A stretch of DNA of 64,000 nucleotides, taken from Burkholderia sp. lig30. Lineage in GTDB: Bacteria; Pseudomonadota; Gammaproteobacteria; Burkholderiales; Burkholderiaceae. Each line of letters begins with the position of its first letter. Positions within the stretch are counted from its first letter, which is position 1. Of the stretch, positions 45,865 through 55,697 are shown in pieces. The position numbers and the translations under genes are program-made. The DNA is taken from positions 1-64,000 of the forward strand of contig NZ_JGVW01000057.1 in the NCBI RefSeq assembly GCF_000687455.2, given 5' to 3'. The notes under the pieces are model-generated. The model saw only the letters and a program-made list of their open reading frames with translations, was not told where the DNA came from and did no database searches.

Positions 45865-46647
45865 ATGGACTCTACGTTGATCAATACGCTCGGCGACAGG
45901 CTGTACGACGCGATGGTGTCGCGCGAGACCATCGCGCCGCTGACGTCGCAACACGAAGACCTGTCGGTCGAGGACGCGTACCGGATCCAGCAGCGCTTCG
46001 TCGCGCGCCGTCTCGACGCGGGTGAAATCGTGATCGGCAAGAAAATCGGCGTGACGTCGAAGGCCGTGATGGACATGCTCGGCGTCTACCAGCCGGACTT
46101 CGGCTACCTGCTGTCGGGGATGGTGTACGGCGAAGGCGAATGCATTCCGCTCGACACGCTGATCCAGCCGAAGGCGGAAGGCGAGATCGCGTTCGTGCTG
46201 AAGCGCGACCTGATGGGGCCGGGCGTCACCAACGCGATGGTGCTCGCGGCGACCGAATGCGTGATGCCGTGCTTCGAGATCGTCGATTCGCGGATTCGCG
46301 ACTGGAAGATCCGGATCGGCGACACCGTCGCGGACAACGCGTCGTGCGGCGTGTTCGTGCTCGGCGACAAGGCGGTGAGCACCCGCAGCGTCGACCTGGC
46401 GACGTGCGGGATGGTGTTCGAGAAGAACGGCGACGTGATCGGCACGGGCGCGGGCGCGGCTGCCCTCGGCTCGCCGGTGAACGCGGTCGCGTGGCTCGCC
46501 AATACGCTCGGCCGGCTCGGCATTCCGCTCAAGGCGGGCGAGGTGGTGCTCTCCGGCGCACTGGCCGCGATGGCGCCGATCCGCGCGGGCGACAGCTTCC
46601 GCGTGTCGATCGGCGGGATCGGCGCGTGCTCGGTGCGGTTTGCGTAG
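45865..46647 (+). CDS. dmpE: 2-hydroxypenta-2,4-dienoate hydratase (2-keto-4-pentenoate hydratase)
   Basis: The 260-residue protein belongs to the hydratase/decarboxylase family shared by DmpE and DmpH. Metal-binding acidic residues are seen in LIQPKAEGEIAFVLKRDL (about 95-112) and CFEIVDSRIRDW (about 135). It hydrates 2-hydroxypenta-2,4-dienoate to 4-hydroxy-2-oxovalerate. It resembles the decarboxylase encoded at 48820-49608, from which it is told apart by closer agreement with MhpD/DmpE and by gene order (directly before dmpF). Confidence 0.9.
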   Translation: MDSTLINTLGDRLYDAMVSRETIAPLTSQHEDLSVEDAYRIQQRFVARRLDAGEIVIGKKIGVTSKAVMDMLGVYQPDFGYLLSGMVYGEGECIPLDTLIQPKAEGEIAFVLKRDLMGPGVTNAMVLAATECVMPCFEIVDSRIRDWKIRIGDTVADNASCGVFVLGDKAVSTRSVDLATCGMVFEKNGDVIGTGAGAAALGSPVNAVAWLANTLGRLGIPLKAGEVVLSGALAAMAPIRAGDSFRVSIGGIGACSVRFA

Positions 46648-46785
46648 GCGACGCGCGCATGGATCGCCGGCTTGCGGCAAGCGCGCGCCGGCGACCGGAC
46701 CGGCGGCCGGCTTCGGCCAGTGTGCCCGGCAGCACCGGGCAGTTTCATCGTTACGCCTGTCGCTGACAGGCAAAAGGACATTTCC

Positions 46786-47709
46786 ATGACACAGAAAATC
46801 CGTTGCGCGCTGATCGGACCCGGCAACATCGGCACCGACCTGCTCGCCAAGCTCATGCGCAGCCCCGTGCTCGAACCCGTGTGGATGGTGGGCATCGATC
46901 CCGAATCCGACGGCCTGAAGCGCGCGCGGGAGCTGGGCCTGAAGACCACCGCCGACGGCGTGGACGGCCTGTTGCCGCATGTGCTGGCCGACAACGTGCA
47001 GATCGCGTTCGACGCCACCAGCGCCTACGTCCATCCGGAAAACAGCCGCAAGCTCAACGCGCTCGGCGTGATGATGATCGACCTGACGCCGGCCGCGATC
47101 GGGCCGTATTGCGTGCCGCCCGTCAACCTGAAGGAGCATATCGGCAAGGGCGAGATGAACGTCAACATGGTGACGTGCGGTGGCCAGGCGACGATCCCGA
47201 TGGTGCGCGCGATTTCCCGCGTGCAGCCGGTCGCATACGGCGAGATCGTCGCGACCGTGTCGTCCCGCTCGGTCGGCCCCGGCACGCGCAAGAACATCGA
47301 CGAGTTCACGCGCACCACGGCGGCGGCCGTCGCGAAGGTCGGCGGCGCGAAGGAGGGCAAGGCGATCATCATCATCAATCCGGCCGATCCGCCGCTGATC
47401 ATGCGCGACACGGTGCATTGCCTGACCGAAGGCGAGCCCGACGAGGCGCGCATCGTCGAATCCGTGCACGCGATGATCGCGGACGTGCAGCGCTACGTGC
47501 CGGGCTACAAGCTCGTCAACGGCCCGGTGTTCGACGGCCGCCGCGTGTCGGTCTATCTGGAGGTCGAGGGGCTCGGCGATTACCTGCCGAAGTACGCGGG
47601 CAACCTGGACATCATGACGGCCGCCGCCGCGCGCACCGCCGAGATGTTCGCCGAGGAGCTGCTGGCCGGCCGCCTCGCGCTGTCGCCGGCCGCGGAGCCG
47701 GCGGCCTGA
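46786..47709 (+). CDS. dmpF: Acetaldehyde dehydrogenase (acylating)
   Basis: The 307-residue protein has the N-terminal NAD-binding [13 protein letters not shown] and the catalytic Cys in [12 protein letters not shown] (about 131). The C-terminal half holds [14 protein letters not shown]. It turns acetaldehyde, CoA and NAD+ into acetyl-CoA. It forms a channelling complex with the aldolase encoded next, so acetaldehyde is not released. The ATG at 46786 sits behind an AAAAGGACA site; the frame is open upstream but unlike the family. Confidence 0.96.
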   Translation: MTQKIRCALIGPGNIGTDLLAKLMRSPVLEPVWMVGIDPESDGLKRARELGLKTTADGVDGLLPHVLADNVQIAFDATSAYVHPENSRKLNALGVMMIDLTPAAIGPYCVPPVNLKEHIGKGEMNVNMVTCGGQATIPMVRAISRVQPVAYGEIVATVSSRSVGPGTRKNIDEFTRTTAAAVAKVGGAKEGKAIIIINPADPPLIMRDTVHCLTEGEPDEARIVESVHAMIADVQRYVPGYKLVNGPVFDGRRVSVYLEVEGLGDYLPKYAGNLDIMTAAAARTAEMFAEELLAGRLALSPAAEPAA

Positions 47710-47770
47710 TGCCGGCGAACGCGATGGCCGAGGCAGGCATGCCTCATCTCAACGATCGGACGAACAAGGA

Positions 47771-48823
47771 ATGGCAATGAATCTCAAAGGCAAGCGAATC
47801 ACCGTCCACGACATGACGCTGCGTGACGGCATGCACCCGAAGCGTCACCAGATGACGCTCGACCAGATGCGCACGATCGCCAGCGGGCTCGACGACGCGG
47901 GCGTGCCGCTGATCGAAGTGACGCACGGCGACGGTCTCGGCGGCTCGTCGGTCAACTACGGCTTTCCGGCGCATACCGACGAGGCGTACCTCGGCGCCGT
48001 GATCCCGCTGCTCAAGCAGGCGAAAGTGTCGGCGCTGCTGCTGCCGGGCATCGGCACCGTCGATCACCTGAAGATGGCGCACGCGCTCGGGGTGCACACG
48101 ATCCGGGTTGCGACGCATTGCACGGAGGCCGACGTGTCGGAGCAGCACATCACGGCCGCGCGCACGCTCGGCATGGATACCGTGGGCTTCCTGATGATGA
48201 GCCACATGAACAGCCCCGAAGGGCTCGTCAAGCAGGCGAAGCTGATGGAAGGCTACGGCGCGAACTGCATCTACGTGACCGATTCGGCCGGCTACATGCT
48301 GCCCGACGACGTGAAGGCGCGCCTCGGCGCGGTGCGGCAGGCGCTGAAGCCCGAGACCGAACTCGGCTTCCACGGGCACCACAACCTGGCGATGGGCGTC
48401 GCGAATTCGATCGCCGCGATCGAGGCCGGCGCGAACCGGATCGACGGCGCGGCGGCCGGCCTCGGCGCCGGCGCGGGCAACACGCCGCTCGAGGTGTTCG
48501 TCGCGGTCTGCGACCGGATGGGCATCGAGACCGGCGTGGACGTCTGGAAGATCCAGGACGTGGCCGAAGACCTCGTCGTGCCGATGATGGATTTCCCGAT
48601 CCGGATCGACCGCGATGCGCTCACGCTGGGCTATGCGGGCGTCTACGGCTCGTTCCTGCTGTTCGCGAAGCGCGCGGGCGAGAAGTACGGCGTGCCGGCG
48701 CGCGACATTCTCGTCGAGCTCGGCCGGCGCGGCATGGTGGGCGGCCAGGAAGACATGATCGAGGACACCGCGCTGACGCTCGCCCGGCAGCGTCAGGGCA
48801 AGGCCAACCAGGAGGCGGCATGA
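47771..48823 (+). CDS. dmpG: 4-hydroxy-2-oxovalerate aldolase
   Basis: The 350-residue TIM-barrel aldolase starts with the HMG-CoA-lyase-like block [17 protein letters not shown] (metal Asp and catalytic Arg-Asp) and carries the metal His pair in [12 protein letters not shown] (about 198). A C-terminal helical region contacts DmpF. It splits 4-hydroxy-2-oxovalerate to pyruvate and acetaldehyde. Its TGA overlaps the ATG of the next gene. Confidence 0.96.
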   Translation: MAMNLKGKRITVHDMTLRDGMHPKRHQMTLDQMRTIASGLDDAGVPLIEVTHGDGLGGSSVNYGFPAHTDEAYLGAVIPLLKQAKVSALLLPGIGTVDHLKMAHALGVHTIRVATHCTEADVSEQHITAARTLGMDTVGFLMMSHMNSPEGLVKQAKLMEGYGANCIYVTDSAGYMLPDDVKARLGAVRQALKPETELGFHGHHNLAMGVANSIAAIEAGANRIDGAAAGLGAGAGNTPLEVFVAVCDRMGIETGVDVWKIQDVAEDLVVPMMDFPIRIDRDALTLGYAGVYGSFLLFAKRAGEKYGVPARDILVELGRRGMVGGQEDMIEDTALTLARQRQGKANQEAA

Positions 48824-49608
48824 AACTGACGAACGATCTCATCGACTCGCTGGCGCTGCATCTCGACGACTGCGCGCGCGAGGCGCGCGACACGCCGAAG
48901 ATCACCGACGCCCACCCGGACATGGATTGGGACGATGCGTACGCGATCCAGGACGTGATCCGCGCGCGGCACCTGGCGCGCGGCGCGCGCGTCGTCGGCT
49001 ACAAGGCGGGCCTGACGTCGCACGCGAAGATGCGCCAGATGGGCGTCGATACGCCCGTGTTCGGCTTTCTCGTCGATACCTATTCGGTGCCGGACGGCGG
49101 CGAATGCAAGGTGGCCGGGCTGATCCATCCGAAGGTCGAGCCCGAGATCGCCTTTGTCACGAAGGCCGAGCTGAAGGGGCCGGGCTGCCACATCGGCGCG
49201 GTGCTGGCCGCGACCGATTTCGTGATCCCGGGCATCGAGGTGATCGACAGCCGCTACCGCGACTTCAAGTTCGATCTCAAGAGCGTCGTCGCCGACAACA
49301 CGTCGGCCGCGCGCTTCGTCGTCGGCGGGCAGCCGCTCGCGGTGGACGGCGTCGATCTGCGCACGCTCGGCATCGTGCTCGAGAAGAACGGCCAGCCGGT
49401 GGCGTTCGGCGCGGGCGCGGCGGTGCTCGGACATCCGGCCGCGGCGATCGCGATGCTCGCGAACCACCTGGGCGCGCGCGGCGAATCGATCCCGGCCGGC
49501 AGCCTGATCCTGTCCGGCGGCATCACCGAGGCCGTGGCCGTCGAGGCCGGCGACAGCGTGACGCTGCGCGCGCAGGGTATGGGCTCGACCGGCCTGCGCT
49601 TCATCTGA
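48820..49608 (+). CDS. dmpH: 4-oxalocrotonate decarboxylase
   Basis: The 262-residue protein is the second member of the hydratase/decarboxylase family here ([49 protein letters not shown]). It removes CO2 from 2-oxo-3-hexenedioate to give 2-hydroxypenta-2,4-dienoate and works as a complex with the hydratase DmpE. The ATGA overlap couples it to the aldolase gene. Identity as decarboxylase rather than hydratase rests on order (before the tautomerase) and sequence style. Confidence 0.92.
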   Translation: MKLTNDLIDSLALHLDDCAREARDTPKITDAHPDMDWDDAYAIQDVIRARHLARGARVVGYKAGLTSHAKMRQMGVDTPVFGFLVDTYSVPDGGECKVAGLIHPKVEPEIAFVTKAELKGPGCHIGAVLAATDFVIPGIEVIDSRYRDFKFDLKSVVADNTSAARFVVGGQPLAVDGVDLRTLGIVLEKNGQPVAFGAGAAVLGHPAAAIAMLANHLGARGESIPAGSLILSGGITEAVAVEAGDSVTLRAQGMGSTGLRFI

Positions 49609-49621
49609 CAAGGAGGACATC

Positions 49622-49813
49622 GTGCCCATTGCACATCTTTACATTCTCGAAGGCCGCGACGACGAAAAGAAGGAGCGGCTGATCGCCGAAGTCACCGAGG
49701 CCATTCATCGGGCGATCGATGCGCCGGTCGATTCGGTGCGGGTGATCCTCACCGAGATGCCGAAGGCGCATTTCGGCATCGGCGGGCAGAGCGCGAAAAA
49801 GCGCGGGCGTTGA
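49622..49813 (+). CDS. dmpI: 4-oxalocrotonate tautomerase
   Basis: The 63-residue protein starts at GTG behind AAGGAGG. After removal of Met it exposes the catalytic Pro1 ([17 protein letters not shown]), and the second key Arg is in the [17 protein letters not shown] segment. It isomerises the enol 4-oxalocrotonate to its keto form for the decarboxylase. It forms hexamers in the family. Confidence 0.94.
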   Translation: MPIAHLYILEGRDDEKKERLIAEVTEAIHRAIDAPVDSVRVILTEMPKAHFGIGGQSAKKRGR

Positions 49814-49846
49814 TGCGCGACGTCAATTCACACACTGGATAACGCG

Positions 49847-50668
49847 ATGCAAACCAATCCGGAAATCGGCCGGCGGATCTCGGCCAACGGTATCGAGACG
49901 AACTATCACGATCTGGGCGACGGTCAGCCGGTGCTGCTGATCCACGGTTCGGGGCCGGGCGTGACCGCCTACGCGAACTGGCGGCTCACGATGCCGGCGC
50001 TGGCGACGCAGTTTCGCGTGATCGCGCCCGACATGGCGGGATTCGGCGAGACGGAGCGTCCGGCCGGGTATCGCTACTCGATGGACAACTGGGTCGATCA
50101 CGCGCTCGGCCTGCTCGATGCGCTCGGCATCGAGCGGGCACACGTGGTCGGCAATTCGTTCGGCGGCGCGCTGGCGATCGCGCTGGCGATCAAGGCGCCG
50201 GAACGCGTGGGCCGGCTCGTGCTGATGGGCGCCGCGGGCACGCGGTTCACGTTGACCGAGGGGCTCGACGCGGTGTGGGGGTATACGCCGTCGATCGAGC
50301 ACATGCGCGCGCTGCTCGATATCTTCGCGTTCGATCGCGCGCTCGTGAACGACGACCTCGCGAAGCTGCGCTACGAGGCCAGCGTGAGGCCCGGCTACCA
50401 GCAGGCGTTCTCCGACATGTTTCCCGCGCCGCGGCAGCGTTGGGTCGATGCGCTCGCGAGCGACGAGGCCAGGATCCGTGCGCTGACGCACGAGACGCTC
50501 ATCGTGCATGGCCGTGAAGATCGCGTGATTCCGCTCGCCAGTTCGCTCAGGCTGCTCGAGCTGATTCCGAAGGCCCAGCTGCACGTGTTCGGCGAGTGCG
50601 GGCACTGGACGCAGATCGAGCATGCCGAGCGCTTCAACCGGCTGCTCATCGATCATTTCCGCGAGTAG
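49847..50668 (+). CDS. dmpD: 2-hydroxymuconic semialdehyde hydrolase
   Basis: The 273-residue alpha/beta hydrolase has the oxyanion-hole LLIHGSGPGVTAYANW, the nucleophile elbow VVGNSFGGALA (Ser about 106), and the triad acid and His in VHGREDRVI and GECGHWTQIEH. It cleaves the ring-fission product (chiefly ketone forms from 3-methylcatechol) directly to 2-hydroxypentadienoate and a carboxylate. In P. putida CF600 dmpD follows dmpC; here it has moved to the end of the catabolic genes. Confidence 0.93.
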   Translation: MQTNPEIGRRISANGIETNYHDLGDGQPVLLIHGSGPGVTAYANWRLTMPALATQFRVIAPDMAGFGETERPAGYRYSMDNWVDHALGLLDALGIERAHVVGNSFGGALAIALAIKAPERVGRLVLMGAAGTRFTLTEGLDAVWGYTPSIEHMRALLDIFAFDRALVNDDLAKLRYEASVRPGYQQAFSDMFPAPRQRWVDALASDEARIRALTHETLIVHGREDRVIPLASSLRLLELIPKAQLHVFGECGHWTQIEHAERFNRLLIDHFRE

Positions 50669-50788
50669 CGCGCCGGGACAGCGCGCCGTCGCCATGTGCC
50701 GTCAGGTTCGGCGCATGGCGATCGTGCCAGACGATCATGCGGAAAAATACAATCATTTAAATCAGTACAACGAAAAATGGAGACAAGG

Positions 50789-51691
50789 ATGAAACGGAAG
50801 GCGACACTCGGCGCAATCTCGCTGTTGGCGTGCGCAGGCATGGCGTTTAGTTCCGGCGCGCTTGCCACGGAAGGCGGGAGCGACACGATCGGCGAAGGCG
50901 CCGAGGCGTTTTTCGCGGGCGCGCTGCCGCCGCCGGGCCTGTACGGCCTGTTCTATTACACCCATTACCACGCGTCCCGGTTCAACGACTCGCACGGCAA
51001 CGGATCGGTCCCGGATTTCAGGCTCGATGCCGACGTGTTGATTGCGCGCCCCGTCTTCATGACGAACCTGTCGTTGCTGGGCGGGCGCTTCGGCGGCTAT
51101 GCGGTGCTGCCGGCCGAGCGGCTTGCGCTGAGCGCGGGCGGCGCATCGTTCGACCGGGCCAATCTCGGCGACCTGATCGTCAGCCCGTTTCTGATCGCGT
51201 GGGGCAGCGGGGCGCTGCGGACCGCGGCGGCCGTCGAATTCGTGTTTCCGACCGGCCAGTACGATCCGCGTGCCGCGCTGAATACGGGCCACAACTACTA
51301 TACGGCGCGACCGGTATTCGCGGTGTCGTGGCTGCCGAACGACAAGGTCGAGGTGTCGGCGAAGATGACGTACAGCTTCAACGCGCCGAACAGGGACACG
51401 CATTACCACTCCGGGAACGTGTTTCACATCGATTATTCCGCGAGCTACGCGGTCGCGCCGAAGGCGCACGTGGGGGTTTCCGGGTATTTCGTGAAGCAGA
51501 CGACCGACGACATGCTGAACGGGCAGCCGGTCGCGGGCGACGGCTTCCGCGGTCAGGTGTTCGCGATCGGCCCGGGCATTCGCTATCAGTTCAGCAAGGT
51601 CAGCCTCGAAGCGCGCGTGGTGAAGGAACTGTTCGTACGAAACCGGCCGGCCGGCGAGGCGGTCTGGGCGAAGATGGTCGTGGCTTTCTGA
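50789..51691 (+). CDS. MetA-pathway phenol degradation outer-membrane protein
   Basis: The start ATG 50789 has a GGAGACAAGG site, which an upstream ATG would translate. The 300-residue protein opens with a cleavable signal peptide (LGAISLLACAGMAFSSGALA). It continues as amphipathic beta strands ending in a C-terminal Phe (VWAKMVVAF), as expected for an outer-membrane barrel. It fits the phenol MetA-degradation family, thought to help uptake of hydrophobic aromatics, like TbuX/FadL-type partners in other clusters. It closes the cluster. Confidence 0.85.
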   Translation: MKRKATLGAISLLACAGMAFSSGALATEGGSDTIGEGAEAFFAGALPPPGLYGLFYYTHYHASRFNDSHGNGSVPDFRLDADVLIARPVFMTNLSLLGGRFGGYAVLPAERLALSAGGASFDRANLGDLIVSPFLIAWGSGALRTAAAVEFVFPTGQYDPRAALNTGHNYYTARPVFAVSWLPNDKVEVSAKMTYSFNAPNRDTHYHSGNVFHIDYSASYAVAPKAHVGVSGYFVKQTTDDMLNGQPVAGDGFRGQVFAIGPGIRYQFSKVSLEARVVKELFVRNRPAGEAVWAKMVVAF

Positions 51692-51698
51692 TCGGGAT

Positions 51699-51740
51699 GG
51701 TCGAGCGGCACACGGCGTTGGGGGCGTGTGCCGCTCGACC
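51699..51740 (+). terminator. Long hairpin at the end of the phenol cluster
   Basis: A perfect 16-bp stem GGTCGAGCGGCACACG/CGTGTGCCGCTCGACC encloses a 10-base GC-rich loop, 8 bases past the last gene of the cluster. No T-run follows, so it may mainly protect the 3' end of the long mRNA. Confidence 0.7.
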
Positions 51741-51897
51741 CGCCGGCGCGGCCACCCGGTGCAGCGCACCGCCAGACGGTGTGGGATAATCGTTCGGTCT
51801 GCCCAGAGCGCGGCTCAAGAGGTTGTTCGCACGGGCGCGCAGGGGCCCTTATTCCCGTGGCCCGCTTCCCTTTTCCGATATTTCTTCAGCAACCACG

Positions 51898-53757
51898 ATG
51901 CCCGCATACCGTTCCAAAACCTCCACCGCCGGCCGCAACATGGCGGGGGCGCGCTCCCTGTGGCGCGCCACCGGCATGAAAGACGAAGACTTTTCCAAGC
52001 CGATCATCGCGGTGGTCAATTCGTTCACCCAGTTCGTGCCCGGTCACGTGCATCTGAAGGACCTGGGCCAGCTCGTCGCGCGCGAGATCGAGGCTGCCGG
52101 CGGCGTGGCCAAGGAATTCAACACCATCGCGGTCGACGACGGTATCGCGATGGGCCACGACGGCATGCTGTACTCGCTGCCCAGCCGCGACATCATCGCG
52201 GACTCGGTGGAGTACATGGTCAACGCGCACTGTGCCGATGCGATGGTGTGCATCTCCAACTGCGACAAGATCACGCCCGGCATGCTGATGGCCGCCATGC
52301 GGCTCAACATCCCGGTGATCTTCGTGTCCGGCGGCCCGATGGAAGCGGGCAAGACGCGCCTCGCCAATCCCGTTACCCACGCGCTCGAGTTCAAGAAGCT
52401 CGACCTGGTGGACGCGATGGTGATCGCGGCCGACCCGGCCTATTCCGATGCCGACGTGGCCGAGGTCGAGCGCTCCGCCTGCCCCACCTGCGGCTCGTGC
52501 TCGGGGATGTTCACGGCCAACTCGATGAACTGCCTCACCGAGGCGCTGGGCCTGTCGCTGCCCGGCAACGGCACGGTGGTGGCCACCCATGCGGACCGCG
52601 AGCAGCTCTTCAAGCGCGCCGGCCGCCGCATCGTCGAGCTGGCCCGCGACTACTACGAGGAGGAAAACGAGCGCGTGCTGCCGCGCGCGGTGGGCTTCAA
52701 GGCGTTCGAGAATGCGATGACGCTGGACATCGCGATGGGCGGCTCGACCAACACGATCCTGCACCTGCTGGCGATCGCGCGCGAGGCGGGCATCGACTTC
52801 ACGATGACCGACATCGACCGCCTGTCGCGCATTGTGCCGCAGCTGTGCAAGGTGGCGCCGAACACCAACAAGTACCACATCGAGGACGTGCATCGCGCGG
52901 GCGGCATCATGGCGATCCTCGGTGAGCTGGAGCGCGCCGGCAAGCTGCATACCGACGTGCCCACGGTGCACGCGCACACGCTCAAGGACGCGCTGGATCA
53001 TTGGGACATTACCCGCACGCAGGACGAGGCGGTCAGGACGTTCTACCAGGCCGGCCCGGCGGGCATTCCCACGCAGGTCGCGTTCAGCCAGAACACGCGC
53101 TGGCCGAGCCTGGACCTGGACCGCGCCGAGGGCTGCATCCGCTCGTACGAGCATGCGTTCTCCAAGGAAGGCGGGCTGGCGGTGCTGACGGGCAATATCG
53201 CGCTCGACGGCTGCGTGGTGAAGACGGCCGGCGTCGACGAGAGCATCCTCGTGTTCGAGGGCACGGCCCACGTCACCGAATCGCAGGACGAGGCGGTCGA
53301 GAACATCCTCAACGACAAGGTCAAGGCCGGCGACGTGGTGATCGTGCGCTACGAAGGCCCGAAGGGCGGCCCCGGCATGCAGGAGATGCTCTATCCGACC
53401 AGCTATATCAAGTCGAAGGGCCTGGGCAAGGCCTGCGCGTTGCTGACGGACGGCCGTTTCTCGGGCGGTACCTCGGGCCTGTCCATCGGCCACTGCTCGC
53501 CGGAGGCGGCAGCCGGCGGCGCGATCGGCCTCGTGCGCGATGGCGACCGGATCCGCATCGACATTCCGAACCGCACGATCGACGTGCTGCTGTCCGACGA
53601 GGAACTGGCGCGCCGCCGCGACGAGCAGAACGCGAAGGGCTGGAAGCCCGCCAAGCCGCGTCCGCGCAAGGTGTCGGCCGCGCTCAAGGCCTATGCCAAG
53701 CTGGTCATGTCGGCCGACAAGGGCGCGGTGCGCGACCTGTCGCTGCTGGACGATTGA
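51898..53757 (+). CDS. ilvD: Dihydroxy-acid dehydratase
   Basis: The 619-residue enzyme is of the longer, E. coli-like IlvD type. Fe-S ligand Cys are in [12 protein letters not shown] (about 123) and [19 protein letters not shown] (about 195). Other conserved blocks are [35 protein letters not shown] and a C-terminal SLLDD. It makes the 2-oxo acids of valine and isoleucine synthesis, in the cytoplasm. It stands alone between the phenol cluster and the toxin-antitoxin pair, with its own strong terminator; its codon choice looks slightly different from neighbours. Confidence 0.95.
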   Translation: MPAYRSKTSTAGRNMAGARSLWRATGMKDEDFSKPIIAVVNSFTQFVPGHVHLKDLGQLVAREIEAAGGVAKEFNTIAVDDGIAMGHDGMLYSLPSRDIIADSVEYMVNAHCADAMVCISNCDKITPGMLMAAMRLNIPVIFVSGGPMEAGKTRLANPVTHALEFKKLDLVDAMVIAADPAYSDADVAEVERSACPTCGSCSGMFTANSMNCLTEALGLSLPGNGTVVATHADREQLFKRAGRRIVELARDYYEEENERVLPRAVGFKAFENAMTLDIAMGGSTNTILHLLAIAREAGIDFTMTDIDRLSRIVPQLCKVAPNTNKYHIEDVHRAGGIMAILGELERAGKLHTDVPTVHAHTLKDALDHWDITRTQDEAVRTFYQAGPAGIPTQVAFSQNTRWPSLDLDRAEGCIRSYEHAFSKEGGLAVLTGNIALDGCVVKTAGVDESILVFEGTAHVTESQDEAVENILNDKVKAGDVVIVRYEGPKGGPGMQEMLYPTSYIKSKGLGKACALLTDGRFSGGTSGLSIGHCSPEAAAGGAIGLVRDGDRIRIDIPNRTIDVLLSDEELARRRDEQNAKGWKPAKPRPRKVSAALKAYAKLVMSADKGAVRDLSLLDD

Positions 53758-53790
53758 GGCAGCGACGGGCTTCGTGCCCGTCCGTCTCGC

Positions 53791-53820
53791 AGGCCGCTCC
53801 GCGTGAGCGGCCTTTTTTTT
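53791..53820 (+). terminator. Rho-independent terminator after ilvD
   Basis: A 9-bp stem AGGCCGCTC/GAGCGGCCT with a short loop is followed by eight T, about 35 bases past the ilvD stop. Confidence 0.95.
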
Positions 53821-53920
53821 GTAGGCGTTTCAGGTGCCCCTTCGACCGCTCTGGCCGAAGACCTGGCCGTCGTTCGTGCGGTTCAAGTGCTGAGACCTAT
53901 CAAGTACCTGTCGTCCCATG

Positions 53921-53975
53921 GATCCGGCAATTTTCCGTACGCTTCTTGATCGACCCGGCGATTTTCCGTACACTT
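53921..53975 (+). promoter_or_regulatory. Promoter and twin direct-repeat operator of the toxin-antitoxin operon
   Basis: Two 24-bp direct repeats (53921-53944 and 53952-53975, core ATTTTCCGTAC) match at 21 of 24 positions and are offset by 31 bp, so they face the same side of the helix. A sigma-70 promoter is embedded: TTGATC at 53946-53951, a 17-bp spacer and TACACT at 53969-53974. The second repeat covers the -10 and the first lies just upstream of the -35, as expected for an autorepressor. Confidence 0.75.
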
Positions 53976-53997
53976 GTCTGTCAGGAGGTAAATGGTT

Positions 53998-54267
53998 ATG
54001 GCTACCACTCGATTTGAAGCTCGCATTGAGGCAGACGTGCATGCGGTGATCCGGCGAGCCGCCGAGATTCAGGGGCGCACCATGTCGGATTTCGTTGTCT
54101 CGGCTGCCCGCGAAGCGGCGCAACGCGCGATCGCGGAGGCCGAGGTGATCCGCTTGTCGCTGGCGGATTCGCAGCGCTTTGCCGACTCGATTTTGTCGCC
54201 ACCGGAGCCGGTCGATGCGCTGAAGCGCGCGATCGATCGTCACGACCAACTGCTGCGTAACGAATGA
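53998..54267 (+). CDS. DUF1778 (TacA-type, ribbon-helix-helix) antitoxin
   Basis: The ATG at 53998 is nine bases after AGGAGG; an ATG two codons earlier is too close to it. The 89-residue protein begins with a ribbon-helix-helix fold (TTRFEARIEADVHAVIRRAA, MSDFVVSAAREAA). Its C-terminal helix and tail (about 60-89, LSPPEPVDALKRAIDR) would wrap the toxin active site. It should neutralise the GNAT toxin encoded next and repress the operon at the twin repeats upstream. Its stop overlaps the toxin ATG. Confidence 0.92.
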   Translation: MATTRFEARIEADVHAVIRRAAEIQGRTMSDFVVSAAREAAQRAIAEAEVIRLSLADSQRFADSILSPPEPVDALKRAIDRHDQLLRNE

Positions 54268-54752
54268 GCGGGGGGCAGTTGATTGTCGCCGCACTTGGCG
54301 CGGCTCATGATCGGTCCCGGTTTGCATGTGGAACGCCCGCACTTGATCGTTATCTGCTGGAACGGGTCACGCAGGATATCCGGCGACGGGTTGCCGCGTG
54401 CTTCGTCATGCTCGACGGTGACATCGTCGCTGGCTATTACACTCTGTCGGCGGCCAGCGTTGCGCTCGAGGAGCTACCGCACGAGGTCGCGCGCAAGCTG
54501 CCCCGATATCCTTCGATCCCGGCGGTGCGGATGGGGCGACTGGCTGTCGACCTGAAATACCGGGGCAAGGGGCTGGGCGCAGCATTGCTCGTCAACGCGC
54601 TGCAGCGCGCCGCGAAATCGGAGATTCCGGCGGTGGCCTTGACGGTCGACGCAAAGGACGAAACGGCCGCTGCGTTCTACCGGCATTTCGGATTCATGCA
54701 ACTGACGAATGACCCGTTGGCGTTGTTTTTGCCTTTGGCCGCAGTGAAATAG
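54264..54752 (+). CDS. GNAT-family acetyltransferase toxin (TacT-type)
   Basis: The 162-residue protein has the acetyl-CoA pyrophosphate loop RGKGLGAALLVNAL (about 99-112), the TacT-like start with FACGTPALDRYLLERVTQD, and the catalytic Tyr in AAFYRHFGF (about 147). TacT/AtaT toxins acetylate the amino group of charged tRNAs and stop translation. The ATGA overlap with the DUF1778 gene ensures co-translation with its antitoxin. All family residues that I can check are present, so it is probably active. Confidence 0.92.
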   Translation: MSGGQLIVAALGAAHDRSRFACGTPALDRYLLERVTQDIRRRVAACFVMLDGDIVAGYYTLSAASVALEELPHEVARKLPRYPSIPAVRMGRLAVDLKYRGKGLGAALLVNALQRAAKSEIPAVALTVDAKDETAAAFYRHFGFMQLTNDPLALFLPLAAVK

Positions 54753-54817
54753 GAATGCTTGCCTACGCCGTCACGGAGACGCATCACGTACCGAAGCGTG
54801 TGCCTCAAGGAGGACGG

Positions 54818-54922
54818 ATGGCAGATTTGCCGGACCTGCCGGCCGTCGAGCTGACCGGTAACCCGGCCGCCGACCGCGCTGATGCCGCATTGCCGCGACC
54901 GGGTCAATCCGGGCTGGCTTGA
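54818..54922 (+). CDS. Possible short protein (34 aa) with strong ribosome site
   Basis: AAGGAGGACGG precedes an ATG and 34 codons (MADLPDLPAVELTGNPAADR at the start) that end in TGA. The composition is Ala/Pro/Asp-rich with no known family. It follows the toxin gene by about 65 bases. It may be a real small gene, or the surviving start of a longer lost one, since the following 100 bases still have coding-like composition. Confidence 0.3.
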   Translation: MADLPDLPAVELTGNPAADRADAALPRPGQSGLA

Positions 54923-55697
54923 CCGGTGGGCCGGAATCGCGAGCGCCGTCCGCTTGGTCTGGGACCTGCACCGCTGACTCGTCAACCACTGGCCAATAAA
55001 TGAGGTTCGTCGCCGGACGTCGGCAATGCCGCGCGGATATCGACGAAGCGCGCGACCCCATCAGGCTGTGCCGTCTCGAATCGACTACCGTCGAAAGGCT
55101 TTGCGCCATTTCATTGGCTTCGCGAAAAGCCAGATTGGAAATGCATTAAATCGTCGGCGTGGCTCGGACGGCGAGCAGCGACAAAAGGGAATCTCGCAAC
55201 AATGCACGCGTGCGACCGGGGCGGTCGAAAACGAACGCGAACCCGCCATCGCATGCAATTGAGCACATCTGTCTTCGTCTGGCGCGAACTTCACCTGCGA
55301 TTGTCCGGCGAAGGACAATTCCGGCAACAGAACGCTTGCATTTCATATACGTATACATAAATCAAATCAAAATCATTTATTAGATAGATAATTTAAATTA
55401 AGTAAAACGTTTTCGGCATGATTTTCAACACGATGCCTGCCTATTTATCTTCATAAAGATGTCGTTAAATGCCATGTGGCGGCCCGTGGCGCAGAATTGG
55501 ACATTTCCCGAATGCGCGCCCGGCTGCCGGAGGCAAGCAAGCGTATTTTTTTGCCCGGACACCGTTCGTCGAAGCCGAGCGGAATGGCGGTGGTCAATTG
55601 AATCGTGTGGCGTGCCGTTGTCGTGAGCTTGCCGGACGTGCCATCGCGCCCAATCGATGCCGGCGGCCAATTGGCTCTTAGCCCGGGGTTTGCAAAC
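54923..55697. other. Gene-free region with an AT-rich leader before the c-di-GMP gene
   Basis: No gene is supported in these 775 bases. From about 55335 to 55460 the sequence becomes strongly AT-rich, standing out in a GC-rich genome. It contains the palindromes TATACGTATA (near 55347) and AAAACGTTTT (near 55402). This is a likely promoter and a possible binding stretch for an H-NS-like silencer. Small frames here lack ribosome sites. Confidence 0.45.
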
